Part shown: positions 24,910-33,415 of the stretch, one piece after another
Layout: each line of letters begins with the position of its first letter
How positions within the stretch are numbered: position 1 is the first letter of the stretch
DNA from: Mycobacterium sp. 1554424.7
GTDB lineage: Bacteria > Actinomycetota > Actinomycetes > Mycobacteriales > Mycobacteriaceae
Reading direction: 5' to 3'
Length of the DNA stretch: 48,451 bases
Assembly: GCF_001665295.1 (NCBI RefSeq)
Contig: NZ_LZSE01000046.1
Location: 1 to 48,451 of the forward strand
Made by a program: the position numbers and the translations under genes
The notes under the pieces: generated by a model
Seen by the model: only the letters and a program-made list of their open reading frames with translations
Databases searched by the model: none
Told to the model about the DNA's origin: nothing

Positions 24910-25980
24910 ATGGGCATCCGTGTCATCCAATGGGCAACGGGGGGCGTCGGCAAGGCCGCCATCGAGTGCGTGTGCAACCATCCGCAGCTCGAACTCGTCG
25001 GGTGTTGGGTGCACAGCGCCAACAAGGACGGCGTCGACGTCGGTCAAATCATCGGAGCCGAAGACCTCGGCGTCACCGCCACCACGAGCATCGACGACGT
25101 GCTGGCGCTCGACGCCGACTGCGTCGTGTACAGCCCGCTGGTCCCCAACGACGACGAAGTCATCGCGATCCTGCGGTCCGGCAAGAACGTGGTAACCCCG
25201 GTGGGATGGGTCTACCCCGACCCGGGCAACCCGCGGCACAAGGCCGTCGCCGATGCCGCGCTCGAAAGCGGCGTGACCCTGCACGGTTCGGGGATCCACC
25301 CGGGCGGCATCACCGAGCGATTCCCGCTGATGCTGTCTTCGCTCTCCTCGGCGGTCACCCACGTGCGCGCCGAGGAGTTCTCCGACATCCGCACCTACAA
25401 CGCCCCGGACGTGGTGCGCCACATCATGGGATTCGGTGGCACCCCCGAGGAGGCCATGCAGGGGCCCATGGCCAGCCTCCTGGAGGCCGGTTTCAAGCAG
25501 TCGGTGCGAATGGTCGCCGAGCACATGGGTTTTCGCATCGAACCAAACATCAGGACCATCCAGGACGTCGCGGTGGCGACCTCCGACATCGACTACGCGC
25601 CGTTCCCTCTCACCCCGGGAACGGTGGCCGCGCGCCGGTTCCGCTGGCAGGCGCTCGTGGACGGCGAGCCGGTGATCACCGCGGCGGTCAACTGGCTGAT
25701 GGGCGAGGAAAACCTCGATCCGGCATGGGATTTCGGGGGACGCGGCGAACGCTTCGAGGTCGAGATCACCGGCGACCCCAGCGTGAGCCTCACCTTCAAG
25801 GGACTGCAACCGGAGACGATCGCCGAAGGGCTGGTGAAGAACCCCGGCGTGGTGGCCACCGCCAACCACTGCGTCAATGCCATCCCCGACGTCTGCGCCG
25901 CCGAGCCGGGCATCAAGACCTACCTGGACCTGCCGCTGTTCGCGGGGCGCCCCGCACCCCATCTCGCGGAAAAAGCATGA
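24910..25980 (+). CDS. Dihydrodipicolinate-reductase-like NAD(P)-dependent protein (copy 1)
   Basis: 356 residues. The N-terminal Rossmann motif is ATGGVGKAA, followed by a domain with HGSGIHPGGITERFPL and ANHCVNAIPDVCAAEPGI. The family is common in mycobacterial catabolic clusters and is annotated by resemblance to DHDPR or to the diaminopentanoate dehydrogenase group; no true lysine-pathway role is expected. It heads a five-gene operon in which each start overlaps the previous stop, and has a related gene (27840) at the other end. Confidence 0.8.
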   Translation: MGIRVIQWATGGVGKAAIECVCNHPQLELVGCWVHSANKDGVDVGQIIGAEDLGVTATTSIDDVLALDADCVVYSPLVPNDDEVIAILRSGKNVVTPVGWVYPDPGNPRHKAVADAALESGVTLHGSGIHPGGITERFPLMLSSLSSAVTHVRAEEFSDIRTYNAPDVVRHIMGFGGTPEEAMQGPMASLLEAGFKQSVRMVAEHMGFRIEPNIRTIQDVAVATSDIDYAPFPLTPGTVAARRFRWQALVDGEPVITAAVNWLMGEENLDPAWDFGGRGERFEVEITGDPSVSLTFKGLQPETIAEGLVKNPGVVATANHCVNAIPDVCAAEPGIKTYLDLPLFAGRPAPHLAEKA

Positions 25981-26471
25981 CCACGCTCAGCGACGTGTCG
26001 TTCTGTCACCTCGTCATCGGGGTGACCGACATGGACCGCGCGCTGGCCTTCTACCGCGACGCGCTCGGCATGGACGTGGTCTTCGAAACCCTGATTTCCG
26101 GTGAGCCCTTCGACGCCGCACTGCACGCGAAGCGAAAGCAGGAGGGCCGGGTGGTGGGCGGCCTACTGGGCGGGCTGATGGTCGAGCTGCTCTCGCTGGG
26201 CGCCAAACCCGACGCCGAGAAGCAACGGCGGGGCATCACCGGAATCCACAACGTGTCCCTCTCGGTGACCGACCTCGACGACACGCACCGACGCATTGCC
26301 GCCGCTGGATATGAGCCCGACCAGGAGCCGTTCGAAATAGGCGGGGTGAGAATGTTTTTCGTCAAGGATCCCGACGGCACACCGGTCGAGTTCATCGAGT
26401 TGCCCGACGGTGCGCGCAGCACCTACGAGATGCACCGCGGCGTACCGCTTCGGCTGGGGCCGGCGCGATGA
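25977..26471 (+). CDS. VOC-superfamily (glyoxalase-like) protein
   Basis: 164 residues with two beta-alpha-beta-beta-beta modules: CHLVIGVTDMDRALAFYRDA and IHNVSLSVTDLDDTHRRI, ending FFVKDPDGTPVEFIEL. Likely metal ligands are His in the first and second modules and Glu in VEFIEL. It could be a lyase, dioxygenase or epimerase; the family does not fix the reaction. It overlaps both neighbours through ATGA. Confidence 0.8.
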   Translation: MTTLSDVSFCHLVIGVTDMDRALAFYRDALGMDVVFETLISGEPFDAALHAKRKQEGRVVGGLLGGLMVELLSLGAKPDAEKQRRGITGIHNVSLSVTDLDDTHRRIAAAGYEPDQEPFEIGGVRMFFVKDPDGTPVEFIELPDGARSTYEMHRGVPLRLGPAR

Positions 26472-27241
26472 GCTACTGGCACCCCGACTCGATGCGCGGC
26501 CACGCCGCGATCGTCACCGGCGCCGCGCAGGGCGTCGGCAAGGGCATCGCCGCGGCGCTGGTCGAACGCGGCGCGTCGGTGCTGCTGGTCGACATCCAGG
26601 ACGCGGTCCTCGCCGCGACCGCCGCCGAACTGAAGCAGATCGGCCGCGCCGAACAACTCGTCGCCGACCTGCGGGACCCGGCCAGCGCGCAGCGGATCGT
26701 CGCGGCCGCGGTCGACGCGTTCGGTACCGTGCACGGCCTGGTGAACAACGCCATCGCCACCAACGAGCCCAAGCGATTCGTCGACATCACCACCGAGGAC
26801 CTGGCGCTCGGGTACGACGTCGGGCCCCGCGCAACCTTCCTGCTCATGCAGGCCGTGTACCCGCTGATGGTCGAGGCCGGCGGCGGGTCGATCGTCAACC
26901 TCGGCTCGGGCACGGGCACCGGCGGCGAACCCAAATGGGGCGGCTACGCCGCCGCCAAGGAGGGCATCCGCGGGCTGTCGAAGGTCGCCGCCCTCGAATG
27001 GGGGCGCGACAACATCCGCGTCAACGTCATCTGCCCGTTCGCCGAGTCCGACGGCGTCAAACTGTGGAAACAGTTCGCGCCCAACGACTATGCGAAGGCG
27101 GTGGGGCGGGTCCCGATGAAGCGCATCGGCGACGTCCGCACCGACGTGGGCGCGCTGGTGGCGTTCCTGCTCGGCACCGACGCGACGTTCATCACCGGTC
27201 AGACCATTCAGGTCGACGGCGGGATCGGGTCCTTCCGGTGA
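26468..27241 (+). CDS. Short-chain dehydrogenase/reductase in a reductase/VOC/TetR operon
   Basis: 257 residues. VTGAAQGVGKGIA, VNNAIA, NLGSGTGTGG (Ser) and YAAAKEG (Tyr/Lys) mark a complete SDR. VDIQDAV after the second strand (Asp) favours NAD over NADP. The start ATG overlaps the VOC stop (ATGA) and its stop overlaps the TetR GTG. The operon context suggests one oxidation or reduction step in a catabolic path for an unknown substrate. Confidence 0.85.
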   Translation: MSYWHPDSMRGHAAIVTGAAQGVGKGIAAALVERGASVLLVDIQDAVLAATAAELKQIGRAEQLVADLRDPASAQRIVAAAVDAFGTVHGLVNNAIATNEPKRFVDITTEDLALGYDVGPRATFLLMQAVYPLMVEAGGGSIVNLGSGTGTGGEPKWGGYAAAKEGIRGLSKVAALEWGRDNIRVNVICPFAESDGVKLWKQFAPNDYAKAVGRVPMKRIGDVRTDVGALVAFLLGTDATFITGQTIQVDGGIGSFR

Positions 27242-27843
27242 GTCAGTCGTTGCGGGAACGGCAGCGCGCCCAGATCCGGGCCGACATCCGGCGCGCGGCG
27301 TTCCGGCTGTTCGTCGAGCGCGGCTACGACGCCGTCACGACGGAGGAAATCGCCTCGGCCGCAGGCGTTTCGCCGCGCACCTTCTTCCGCCACGTGCCGA
27401 CCAAGGAGGAACTGCTGCTCGCGCCGCTGCGCCACGGTGGTGCAGCGATCGTGGATTTGCTCGAACAGCGGCCCGCCGCCGAGTCGCCCGACGTCGCGCT
27501 GGTCAACGCGATCGTCGTGCGCACCCGCTCGTTCGACCCCGCCGACTGTGAGGAGTGGCGCGAGGCGCTGCTGGTGGCGCCCGGTCTGCTCGACAAGGTC
27601 ACGCTGCACACGGCCGCCGACAAGGAGCGGGCCACGAAGCTGATCGGCGAACGAATGGGAGCCAACCCCGACACCGACATCCGTCCCGGCCTGCTGGTCC
27701 AACTCGGCTTCGCCGCAGGCGATTTCGCGTTCCAGCGGTGGGTGCGCCAGTCGACCAAGAAGCCGCGCCCCCTCGACCGTTACGTCACCGACGCCGTCGA
27801 GGCCATCAAGAGTCCGCATTGGAAGAGGAAGTCGAAATCGTGA
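27238..27843 (+). CDS. TetR-family regulator inside its own operon
   Basis: 201 residues from GTG 27238. The helix-turn-helix is AFRLFVERGYDAVTTEEIAS plus AAGVSPRTFFRHVPTKEEL. The C-terminal domain is helical with WREALLVAPGLLDKV. It overlaps the SDR by GTGA and the next reductase by GTGA. The palindrome at 24838-24852 is the likely target, giving control of both divergent transcripts. Confidence 0.86.
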   Translation: MSQSLRERQRAQIRADIRRAAFRLFVERGYDAVTTEEIASAAGVSPRTFFRHVPTKEELLLAPLRHGGAAIVDLLEQRPAAESPDVALVNAIVVRTRSFDPADCEEWREALLVAPGLLDKVTLHTAADKERATKLIGERMGANPDTDIRPGLLVQLGFAAGDFAFQRWVRQSTKKPRPLDRYVTDAVEAIKSPHWKRKSKS

Positions 27844-28949
27844 ACGACACGTACAAGGTCGCGGTCTGGGCCACCGGCGGTGTGGGTAAGTACGCGATCC
27901 GAACCATCGCCGACCGTCCCAACCTCGACCTCGTCGGGGTATGGGTGCACTCGGACAGCAAGAACGGCAAGGACGCCGGCGAGCTCGCGGGCATCGACCC
28001 CGTGGGCGTCGCCGCCACCCAGGACGAAGCCGAGATCCTCGGTGGCGACGCGGACTGCGTGGTCTACGCGGCGCCGGCTCCCCCACGAATGAAGGAAGCG
28101 ATCGGCGACCTGTGCCGAATCCTGTCCGCCGGCAAGAACGTCGTGACGACCGCGATACCGGGACTGGTGTACCCGCGAGGATCCTTGCCCGACAAGGTTA
28201 CCGACGCCATCCGCGGCGCCGCCGAAGCCGGACGCAGTTCGTTGTTCTCGAGCGGCATCGAGCCGGGATTCGGCGCCGACCTGTTTCCCATCGCGCTGAT
28301 GTCGATGTCACACAAGGTGTATTCGGTGCGCGGCATCGAAATCACCAACTACTCGGAGTACCCGGCCGAATACGACATGCGCGAGCTGTTCGGCTTCGGC
28401 CAGCCGCTGGACTACCAGGGCGGGTTGATGATGCCCGGCGTGCTGCGCTGGGGCTGGGGCGCCGCCGTCACCATGGTCGCCGACGCGCTCGGGGTGGAAC
28501 TCGACGACATCCGTGAGACGTGCGAGTTCTTGCCCACGCCGCGCGAAATCCCCACCGCCTTCGGGCTTGTCGAGGCGGGCACGGTCGGCGCCACGCGTGC
28601 CCGTTGCATCGGCGTCGTCGACGGCGTCGACGTCATCACCATCGAGCACGTCGACCGCATCGCCGACGACCTCGCCCCCGACTGGCCGAAGGGCCGTACC
28701 GGCGGCACCGACGGCATCTGGCGCGTCGTCATCGACGGCGAACCGAGCTTTGACGCCGAGTTCGAGGTCGGCCATCGACCCGGCGACAGCCACAACGATC
28801 ACGGCCTTTTGGCGACCGGCATGCGCGCGGTCAACGCCATCCCCTGGGTGTGCGAAGCCGAGCCGGGAATCGTTGACGCGCTGCACCTTCCTCTCACCTC
28901 TCCGGTCGGAGCGCTGCACCCCAATCGCGACGGGATCTCGGCCTTCTGA
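27840..28949 (+). CDS. Dihydrodipicolinate-reductase-like NAD(P)-dependent protein (copy 2)
   Basis: 369 residues from GTG 27840. ATGGVGKYAIR is the nucleotide motif; FSSGIEPGFGADLFPIAL and AVNAIPWVCEAEPGI match the blocks of copy 1 in the same operon, but overall similarity is moderate. Two such proteins in one operon suggest two different steps, or a hetero-oligomer. It is the last gene before the convergent coiled-coil gene. Confidence 0.8.
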   Translation: MNDTYKVAVWATGGVGKYAIRTIADRPNLDLVGVWVHSDSKNGKDAGELAGIDPVGVAATQDEAEILGGDADCVVYAAPAPPRMKEAIGDLCRILSAGKNVVTTAIPGLVYPRGSLPDKVTDAIRGAAEAGRSSLFSSGIEPGFGADLFPIALMSMSHKVYSVRGIEITNYSEYPAEYDMRELFGFGQPLDYQGGLMMPGVLRWGWGAAVTMVADALGVELDDIRETCEFLPTPREIPTAFGLVEAGTVGATRARCIGVVDGVDVITIEHVDRIADDLAPDWPKGRTGGTDGIWRVVIDGEPSFDAEFEVGHRPGDSHNDHGLLATGMRAVNAIPWVCEAEPGIVDALHLPLTSPVGALHPNRDGISAF

Positions 28950-28974
28950 GACTCCTGCTTATCGCCTGCGGCGC

Positions 28975-29844
28975 CTACGCCTGATCGCTGATTTCTGGGC
29001 TCTTGACGACACTGATCCGGTCGCGGCGGATGGCGGTTTCAATGCGGCTTTGAATCTCGTTGAGCGCCGTCACGACCTCGCCCCGCACCTGGAGTAGCTC
29101 CTTGACCTGAGCCTCGGTACGTTCGGTGATCAGTCGTGCGTCGCGCTCGGCGGCGGCGATCAAGGCAGCGGCCCTGAGGCGTCCGTCCTTTTCGACACTG
29201 GCGATCTGCGTCTCGGCCTGCTCCCAAGCCGACTTTATCTGCTGGTCCAGACGTTGTTGTGCCTCGCGGCGGCGTCGTTCGTCGTCCTCGGCCAAGCTGA
29301 GCTGCGCCTCGCGGCGGCGGCGCTCGGCTTCCTCGGCTTCCTGCGCTATTCGCACGCACTCGTCGCGAGCGGCATTCAAAAGCTGGTCTGCTTCGGCCTT
29401 GGCCTCGGCCAGGATCTGTTCGCGCCGCGCGGCGGTAGAAGCCTGCAGCTCGGCTAATGCGACGCTGGCAGCGGCCCGATCCTGCCTGGCAGCCTCCAGC
29501 TCGTCGCGGAGTTCTTCGGTGAGTGCCTCGGCCTCTTCGCGGGCCATCGCCTTGGTGCGCCGCGCCTCGTCGGAGGCCACGCGCATCATCCGGGCGATAC
29601 GGTCGGACATACCCTCGACCGAATCGATCGGCCCGGATAGGCGAGTGATCTCGCTGCGCAACTGGCTGTTTTCGGAACTGAGCCGTTCGCGATCGGCTTT
29701 GGCGTCCGAGAGTTCGTGCTGCAACTCCTGGACCCGTTCCTCAAGCGAAGCGATCTCTCCGTGAATCCGCTGCAGGTAGTCAGCCACTTGAGCCTTGTCC
29801 AGGCCCCGTAACTGAGTGTCAAAGGTGGGCGTTCCGTGTGGCAC
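28975..29844 (-). CDS. Long coiled-coil protein, DivIVA/FilP-like (A)
   Basis: About 289 residues, almost entirely heptad-rich coiled coil. A short N-terminal segment PHGTPTFDTQLRGLDKAQVADYL resembles the start of DivIVA-domain proteins. It is followed by LEERVQELQHELSDAKADRERL and long Ala/Glu/Arg helices with RRREAQLSLAEDDERRRREAQ. GTG 29844 is eight bases after AGGAG; an ATG at 29850 is only two bases after it. Such proteins organise polar growth or form cytoskeletal filaments in actinobacteria; that role here is inference. A related gene lies upstream. Confidence 0.7.
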   Translation of the reverse strand: MPHGTPTFDTQLRGLDKAQVADYLQRIHGEIASLEERVQELQHELSDAKADRERLSSENSQLRSEITRLSGPIDSVEGMSDRIARMMRVASDEARRTKAMAREEAEALTEELRDELEAARQDRAAASVALAELQASTAARREQILAEAKAEADQLLNAARDECVRIAQEAEEAERRRREAQLSLAEDDERRRREAQQRLDQQIKSAWEQAETQIASVEKDGRLRAAALIAAAERDARLITERTEAQVKELLQVRGEVVTALNEIQSRIETAIRRDRISVVKSPEISDQA

Positions 29845-29985
29845 CTGCATCTCTCCTGTTTTATTTACGACGATCTCGGCAGATAGGAAGGGTTGGTCGG
29901 GATCCGCGGTTGCAATGTCTGTTCGCAAGGAAGCGCGGCGCCCATCGAAGGCCTTTCGGAAACGGTTGCGCTACATCAATTCCGG

Positions 29986-30783
29986 CTAGCCAATGCTGCG
30001 AAGCGTCCCATCTGTGAGACGGTCCTCAGGAGCCGCATGCGCGCCATGAGCCTGAAACGGATCCGAGGAATCGGAGGGCCGCCGAACGGCCTCGACACGG
30101 TCGATCGGGATCACGGAGCCATCCAGCCGGTTGAACTTGTTGTAGAACTCCCGCAGCTGGGTGGCGATATTTGTCCGCACCTGAAGGAGTTCGTCCAACT
30201 TGGCCTGCGCTAGTGCTCGCTGAGCGTCAACTTCGCGTTGCACCCGGGTCAGCGTTTCCTCGGCGGCTTCTTTGGCCTGCCTGACAATGTCGGCGGCATT
30301 CGTGGCAGCCTCGTCGCGAAGTCGGGCCATATCCGCCCGCGTCTGCTTACTTTCGGCTTCCAGATCGGCCCGTAGCGTGGCTGCCGCTTCGTACTCGCGA
30401 TCAGCCTCGGCGATGATTGTGGCGGCACGCTCCTCGGACTCGGCGCGAACGGCATCGGCGTATCGATGTGCTTCAGCCCGAATCTCTTCGGCCTCAGCGC
30501 CTGCGGCGTTGAGAATTCTCGAGAGTTGGCCGCTCAGGCTCGCGACATCAGTTGGGATTTCCCCAGCCACCTCACTGAAACGGGCCGACGTTACCTCCAG
30601 GTCGGCCTGCGATCTGGACAGCTGCTCGCTCAGGGCAACGAGTCGCGATTCGCTTCGCCGCTCCAGAGTGCGCAAATCGCCGAACTCCTCGTCGCGCGTC
30701 TCGACGTGGCAAGCCAGACGTTCCACTTCCAAATTCAACAGCATTCGGGGGCGTCCGTACGGATTTGCTTCCACGTCCCGCAT
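29986..30783 (-). CDS. Long coiled-coil protein (B)
   Basis: 265 residues, rich in Glu, Ala, Arg and heptad repeats from residue 30 to 210 (for example RYADAVRAESEERAATIIAE). Its distal part, LLQVRTNIATQLREFYNKFNRLD, corresponds to LLQVRGEVVTALNEIQSRI of protein A, so the two are probably distant paralogs. No signal peptide or membrane segment. The ATG at 30783 has no good ribosome site. The 136 bases between the two genes hold no further gene. Confidence 0.65.
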   Translation of the reverse strand: MRDVEANPYGRPRMLLNLEVERLACHVETRDEEFGDLRTLERRSESRLVALSEQLSRSQADLEVTSARFSEVAGEIPTDVASLSGQLSRILNAAGAEAEEIRAEAHRYADAVRAESEERAATIIAEADREYEAAATLRADLEAESKQTRADMARLRDEAATNAADIVRQAKEAAEETLTRVQREVDAQRALAQAKLDELLQVRTNIATQLREFYNKFNRLDGSVIPIDRVEAVRRPSDSSDPFQAHGAHAAPEDRLTDGTLRSIG

Positions 30784-31064
30784 CGTACGAACACCGAAGT
30801 CTCCCTACGGCCAAAACGATTGAGATATATCCACCCGGCATGCGCGGGGCAGTCACCTGGGCGTGAGGACTTCACCCATCCGGCTGCTCAGACTCGATCC
30901 TTGGTGGATTCCCATTTGGGATCGGCATCGGGCAAGCTTAGCCCGTCGGAGACGCGCGCTTTCCACACGCAATGACGCGGCGCTCGACACCAGGACCGCT
31001 TCTCCGGCATGGCGCCCTTGGGGCGCGTCACCTAAAGGCACCGCCTAGCCGATCGGAGCAGAAC

Positions 31065-31289
31065 GTGAGTATGGACACCATCGGATTTCGTGATGTCGAA
31101 CGTTTCATCCACTTGTGGTGCCTGTACGAACGCGGTTTCTCCGAGGGGATGTCGGCAGCCATCGGAGCGGTTGAGGAATTGCTGCGCGACGAACACATAA
31201 GCAATCAGGACCGAGTGATCCTGCTTGCACTCTCCGACTCGCTTCACAAGGTGAAAAGGAATCGCCTGTTTGGGAATTCATGGTGTTGA
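31065..31289 (+). CDS. Small hypothetical protein of 74 residues
   Basis: From GTG 31065 with a GGAG site six bases upstream. The protein is helical: SMDTIGFRDVERFIHLWCLY, then EGMSAAIGAVEELLRDEH, and a basic end KVKRNRLFGNSWC. It lies alone between divergent coiled-coil and convergent kinase genes, in DNA of lower GC. The 281 bases upstream (30784-31064) hold only the divergent promoters. No family recognised. Confidence 0.55.
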   Translation: MSMDTIGFRDVERFIHLWCLYERGFSEGMSAAIGAVEELLRDEHISNQDRVILLALSDSLHKVKRNRLFGNSWC

Positions 31290-31361
31290 CGGCGTGACGC
31301 TTAGGTCCGCCAAGGCCCCGATCTCCGGAAGGCTCGCCCGGAATCCGAACATCGGGGATCG

Positions 31362-32507
31362 TCACATAGCTCCACCCTGCGCAGGCAGCGTCATCGTGAG
31401 TTCGTAGCCGCCGTCGCTGAGAGGCCCTGCCCGCAAAGTGCCTCCGAGTATTTCGGCGCGCTCCCGCAGACCCAGTAGCCCATGCTGGGCTCCGGGTAGC
31501 TGGTTGGGTGGGCGGTCGGGTCTGCTGTTGGTCAGCGTCAATGTCACGTGGCGGCGGTCGATCTCCAACTCAACCTTGGCGGTCGCGCCTGGAGCATGCT
31601 TGGTGATGTTGGTCAAACCTTCTTGCACCGCGCGATATACGGCCTGCTGGACGGCGGGCGAAGGGACGATGGCACCGTCCGAACGAGTGCTGATGACAGC
31701 CCGCACACCGGAAGTCGCGACCAGCTGGGCTATGTCCTCGATCCTGGGCGGGGATGCAACGTCGGCGTGGTTACTGCCGGCAGCGCGCAACACTCCCACC
31801 ATTTGGCGCAGCTCGTCGAGCGTCTGCACGCTGAGGCCGCGGATCATGCTGGCTGTCTGCGCGATCGCGGGGTCGCGCGCTGTGACCTGCAGGGCGCCCG
31901 CCTGCACCGCGATCAGGCTCACCTGATGCGACACCACATCGTGCATCTCCCTGGCGAGATCGGCGCGTTGGCGTGCCAGCGCACGCTCAATGAGCAACCG
32001 CTCCTCGTGCCGGCGCACGCGTTCAATTTCACCAAGCTGGCCGGAAAGGTCGGTACGCCCGCGAATCAGGAGACCCAGCAAAATCGGCGCGACCGCGAAG
32101 GTGACGGCGTAGAGGCCAGCCCAAGTGATGCTGAGAGCCGAGTATGGCTTGGCCCATGGGGCGGCGTAGCAGACGAAAGCGGTGGCCCCACAGACGATTA
32201 GCGCTCGCGGGGTTGGCCGTCGTTGCGCCACCGTGAACAGTCCCACCTGGGAAGCCAGCATTCCCGTCGTGACCGCCGACGCCACAATCGTCAACGCGAG
32301 CGCCGTGTAGGGAGCCCTTTCACGGAAAAACAACCCGATGATGGCGACACCCGCTAGCAGGAAGCCCGGCAAAACTGGCAATTCCAGGTCAGGAAAATAA
32401 GTCCGGCTGTAGAGGGTCGACACCGCGGAGTCAGTGGCCGCGAGTGCAATCAGCGCGCCATTAATGGCGCGCTGACGGGTGATCGCTGAGGGGCGCCAGG
32501 AAATCAT
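31362..32507 (-). CDS. Membrane sensor histidine kinase, NarL/DesK type
   Basis: 381 residues. About five to six membrane helices occupy residues 15-155, with short loops, so it senses in or at the membrane. The HisKA_3 phospho-acceptor is in REMHDVVSHQVSLIAVQAGAL (the first His). The ATPase part has VQEGLTNITKHAP (N box) and HGLLGLRERAEILGGTL (G box). Its ATG overlaps the response-regulator stop (ATGA), so the regulator is translated first and the kinase second. Confidence 0.9.
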   Translation of the reverse strand: MISWRPSAITRQRAINGALIALAATDSAVSTLYSRTYFPDLELPVLPGFLLAGVAIIGLFFRERAPYTALALTIVASAVTTGMLASQVGLFTVAQRRPTPRALIVCGATAFVCYAAPWAKPYSALSITWAGLYAVTFAVAPILLGLLIRGRTDLSGQLGEIERVRRHEERLLIERALARQRADLAREMHDVVSHQVSLIAVQAGALQVTARDPAIAQTASMIRGLSVQTLDELRQMVGVLRAAGSNHADVASPPRIEDIAQLVATSGVRAVISTRSDGAIVPSPAVQQAVYRAVQEGLTNITKHAPGATAKVELEIDRRHVTLTLTNSRPDRPPNQLPGAQHGLLGLRERAEILGGTLRAGPLSDGGYELTMTLPAQGGAM

Positions 32508-33157
32508 GGCGGCTCCGCATCGAGAATCCCCGCACGCTGGGCGACGACCGCCGCTTCCAGTCGCGTTTTGACCGAGAGTTTCCCGAGGATGGAGCTGACC
32601 TGATCTTTGACAGTGCCGACGCTTGAGAAAAGTTTCGCGGCGATCTCGCCGTTTGAGTGGCCGCGCGCCAAGAGCTGGAGCACTTCGATCTCGCGACCCT
32701 TGAGCCTCTGCACTTTCCGCACTGCGGACCGATCGACGCGGTCGTCAAGGTATCCGGCGATCACCTTCGGGGCGACCTTTTCCGACAGCACGAGGCCGCC
32801 CGCGGCAAGTGTGCGCACCATTGCCGGTAGCCGCAGGGGGTCGGTGTCCTTCAAAAGGAATCCAGTCGCGCCGAGGCGCAGCGCCGACGCGATGTATTCG
32901 TCCGCGTCGAACGTGGTCAGCATCGCCACAACCGGCGACCAGCTCGCGCTCTTCAGCTCGGCCAACACCGTTAAGCCGTCTTTTTCGGGCATCCGGATAT
33001 CGAGCAATACCACGTCCGGTTGGCGTTGAGTGATCACTTCCACGGCATGCACGCCGTCGGTAGTGGCGATCACATCGATGTCTTGTGCCGCAGAAAGGAT
33101 CAACTCAAAGCCGGATCGAATCAAGGCTTCGTCGTCGACGATGACCACAGTGGCCAC
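32504..33157 (-). CDS. NarL/LuxR-family response regulator
   Basis: About 217 residues. The receiver has the acidic pair VDDE, the phospho-acceptor Asp in VVLLDIRMPEKDG, Thr in MLTTFD and Lys in FLLKDTDP. The C-terminal LuxR helix-turn-helix is REIEVLQLLARGHSNGEIAA plus VGTVKDQVSSILGKL. I chose GTG 33157 behind a GGGGAGG site; GTG 33169 is possible. Forms a pair with the kinase downstream. No nearby target operon can be assigned. The 258 bases upstream (33158-33415) hold no gene that I can support. Confidence 0.9.
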   Translation of the reverse strand: MATVVIVDDEALIRSGFELILSAAQDIDVIATTDGVHAVEVITQRQPDVVLLDIRMPEKDGLTVLAELKSASWSPVVAMLTTFDADEYIASALRLGATGFLLKDTDPLRLPAMVRTLAAGGLVLSEKVAPKVIAGYLDDRVDRSAVRKVQRLKGREIEVLQLLARGHSNGEIAAKLFSSVGTVKDQVSSILGKLSVKTRLEAAVVAQRAGILDAEPP

Positions 33158-33415
33158 GTGTGACGACACCTCCCCGATTAGCCGAAAGCCTCTCTGAAGA
33201 GAAACTACTCGCAACGGAGGGGCGAGGTGGTTTGGCTGGCTAAATTTCCGGCCGGCTGGATGGTGAAATTAGCCACTTGCCCCTTGCTTATCCATCGCAT
33301 GGGACCGGCGGAGGCGACAAACAACTGTGCCCCGTGACGTTTGGTCAGTGGATTGCGGGTGCTACTGGTCGGGGGCGTTCGTGCCGAACGGTTATTGCGC
33401 CGGGACCCCGTCTGG

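Noticed and set aside
26410-27843. A 477-residue open frame spanning the SDR and TetR genes
   Set aside because: Only its 3' part (TetR from 27238) has normal composition; the rest is Arg/Gly-rich shadow sequence of the SDR frame.
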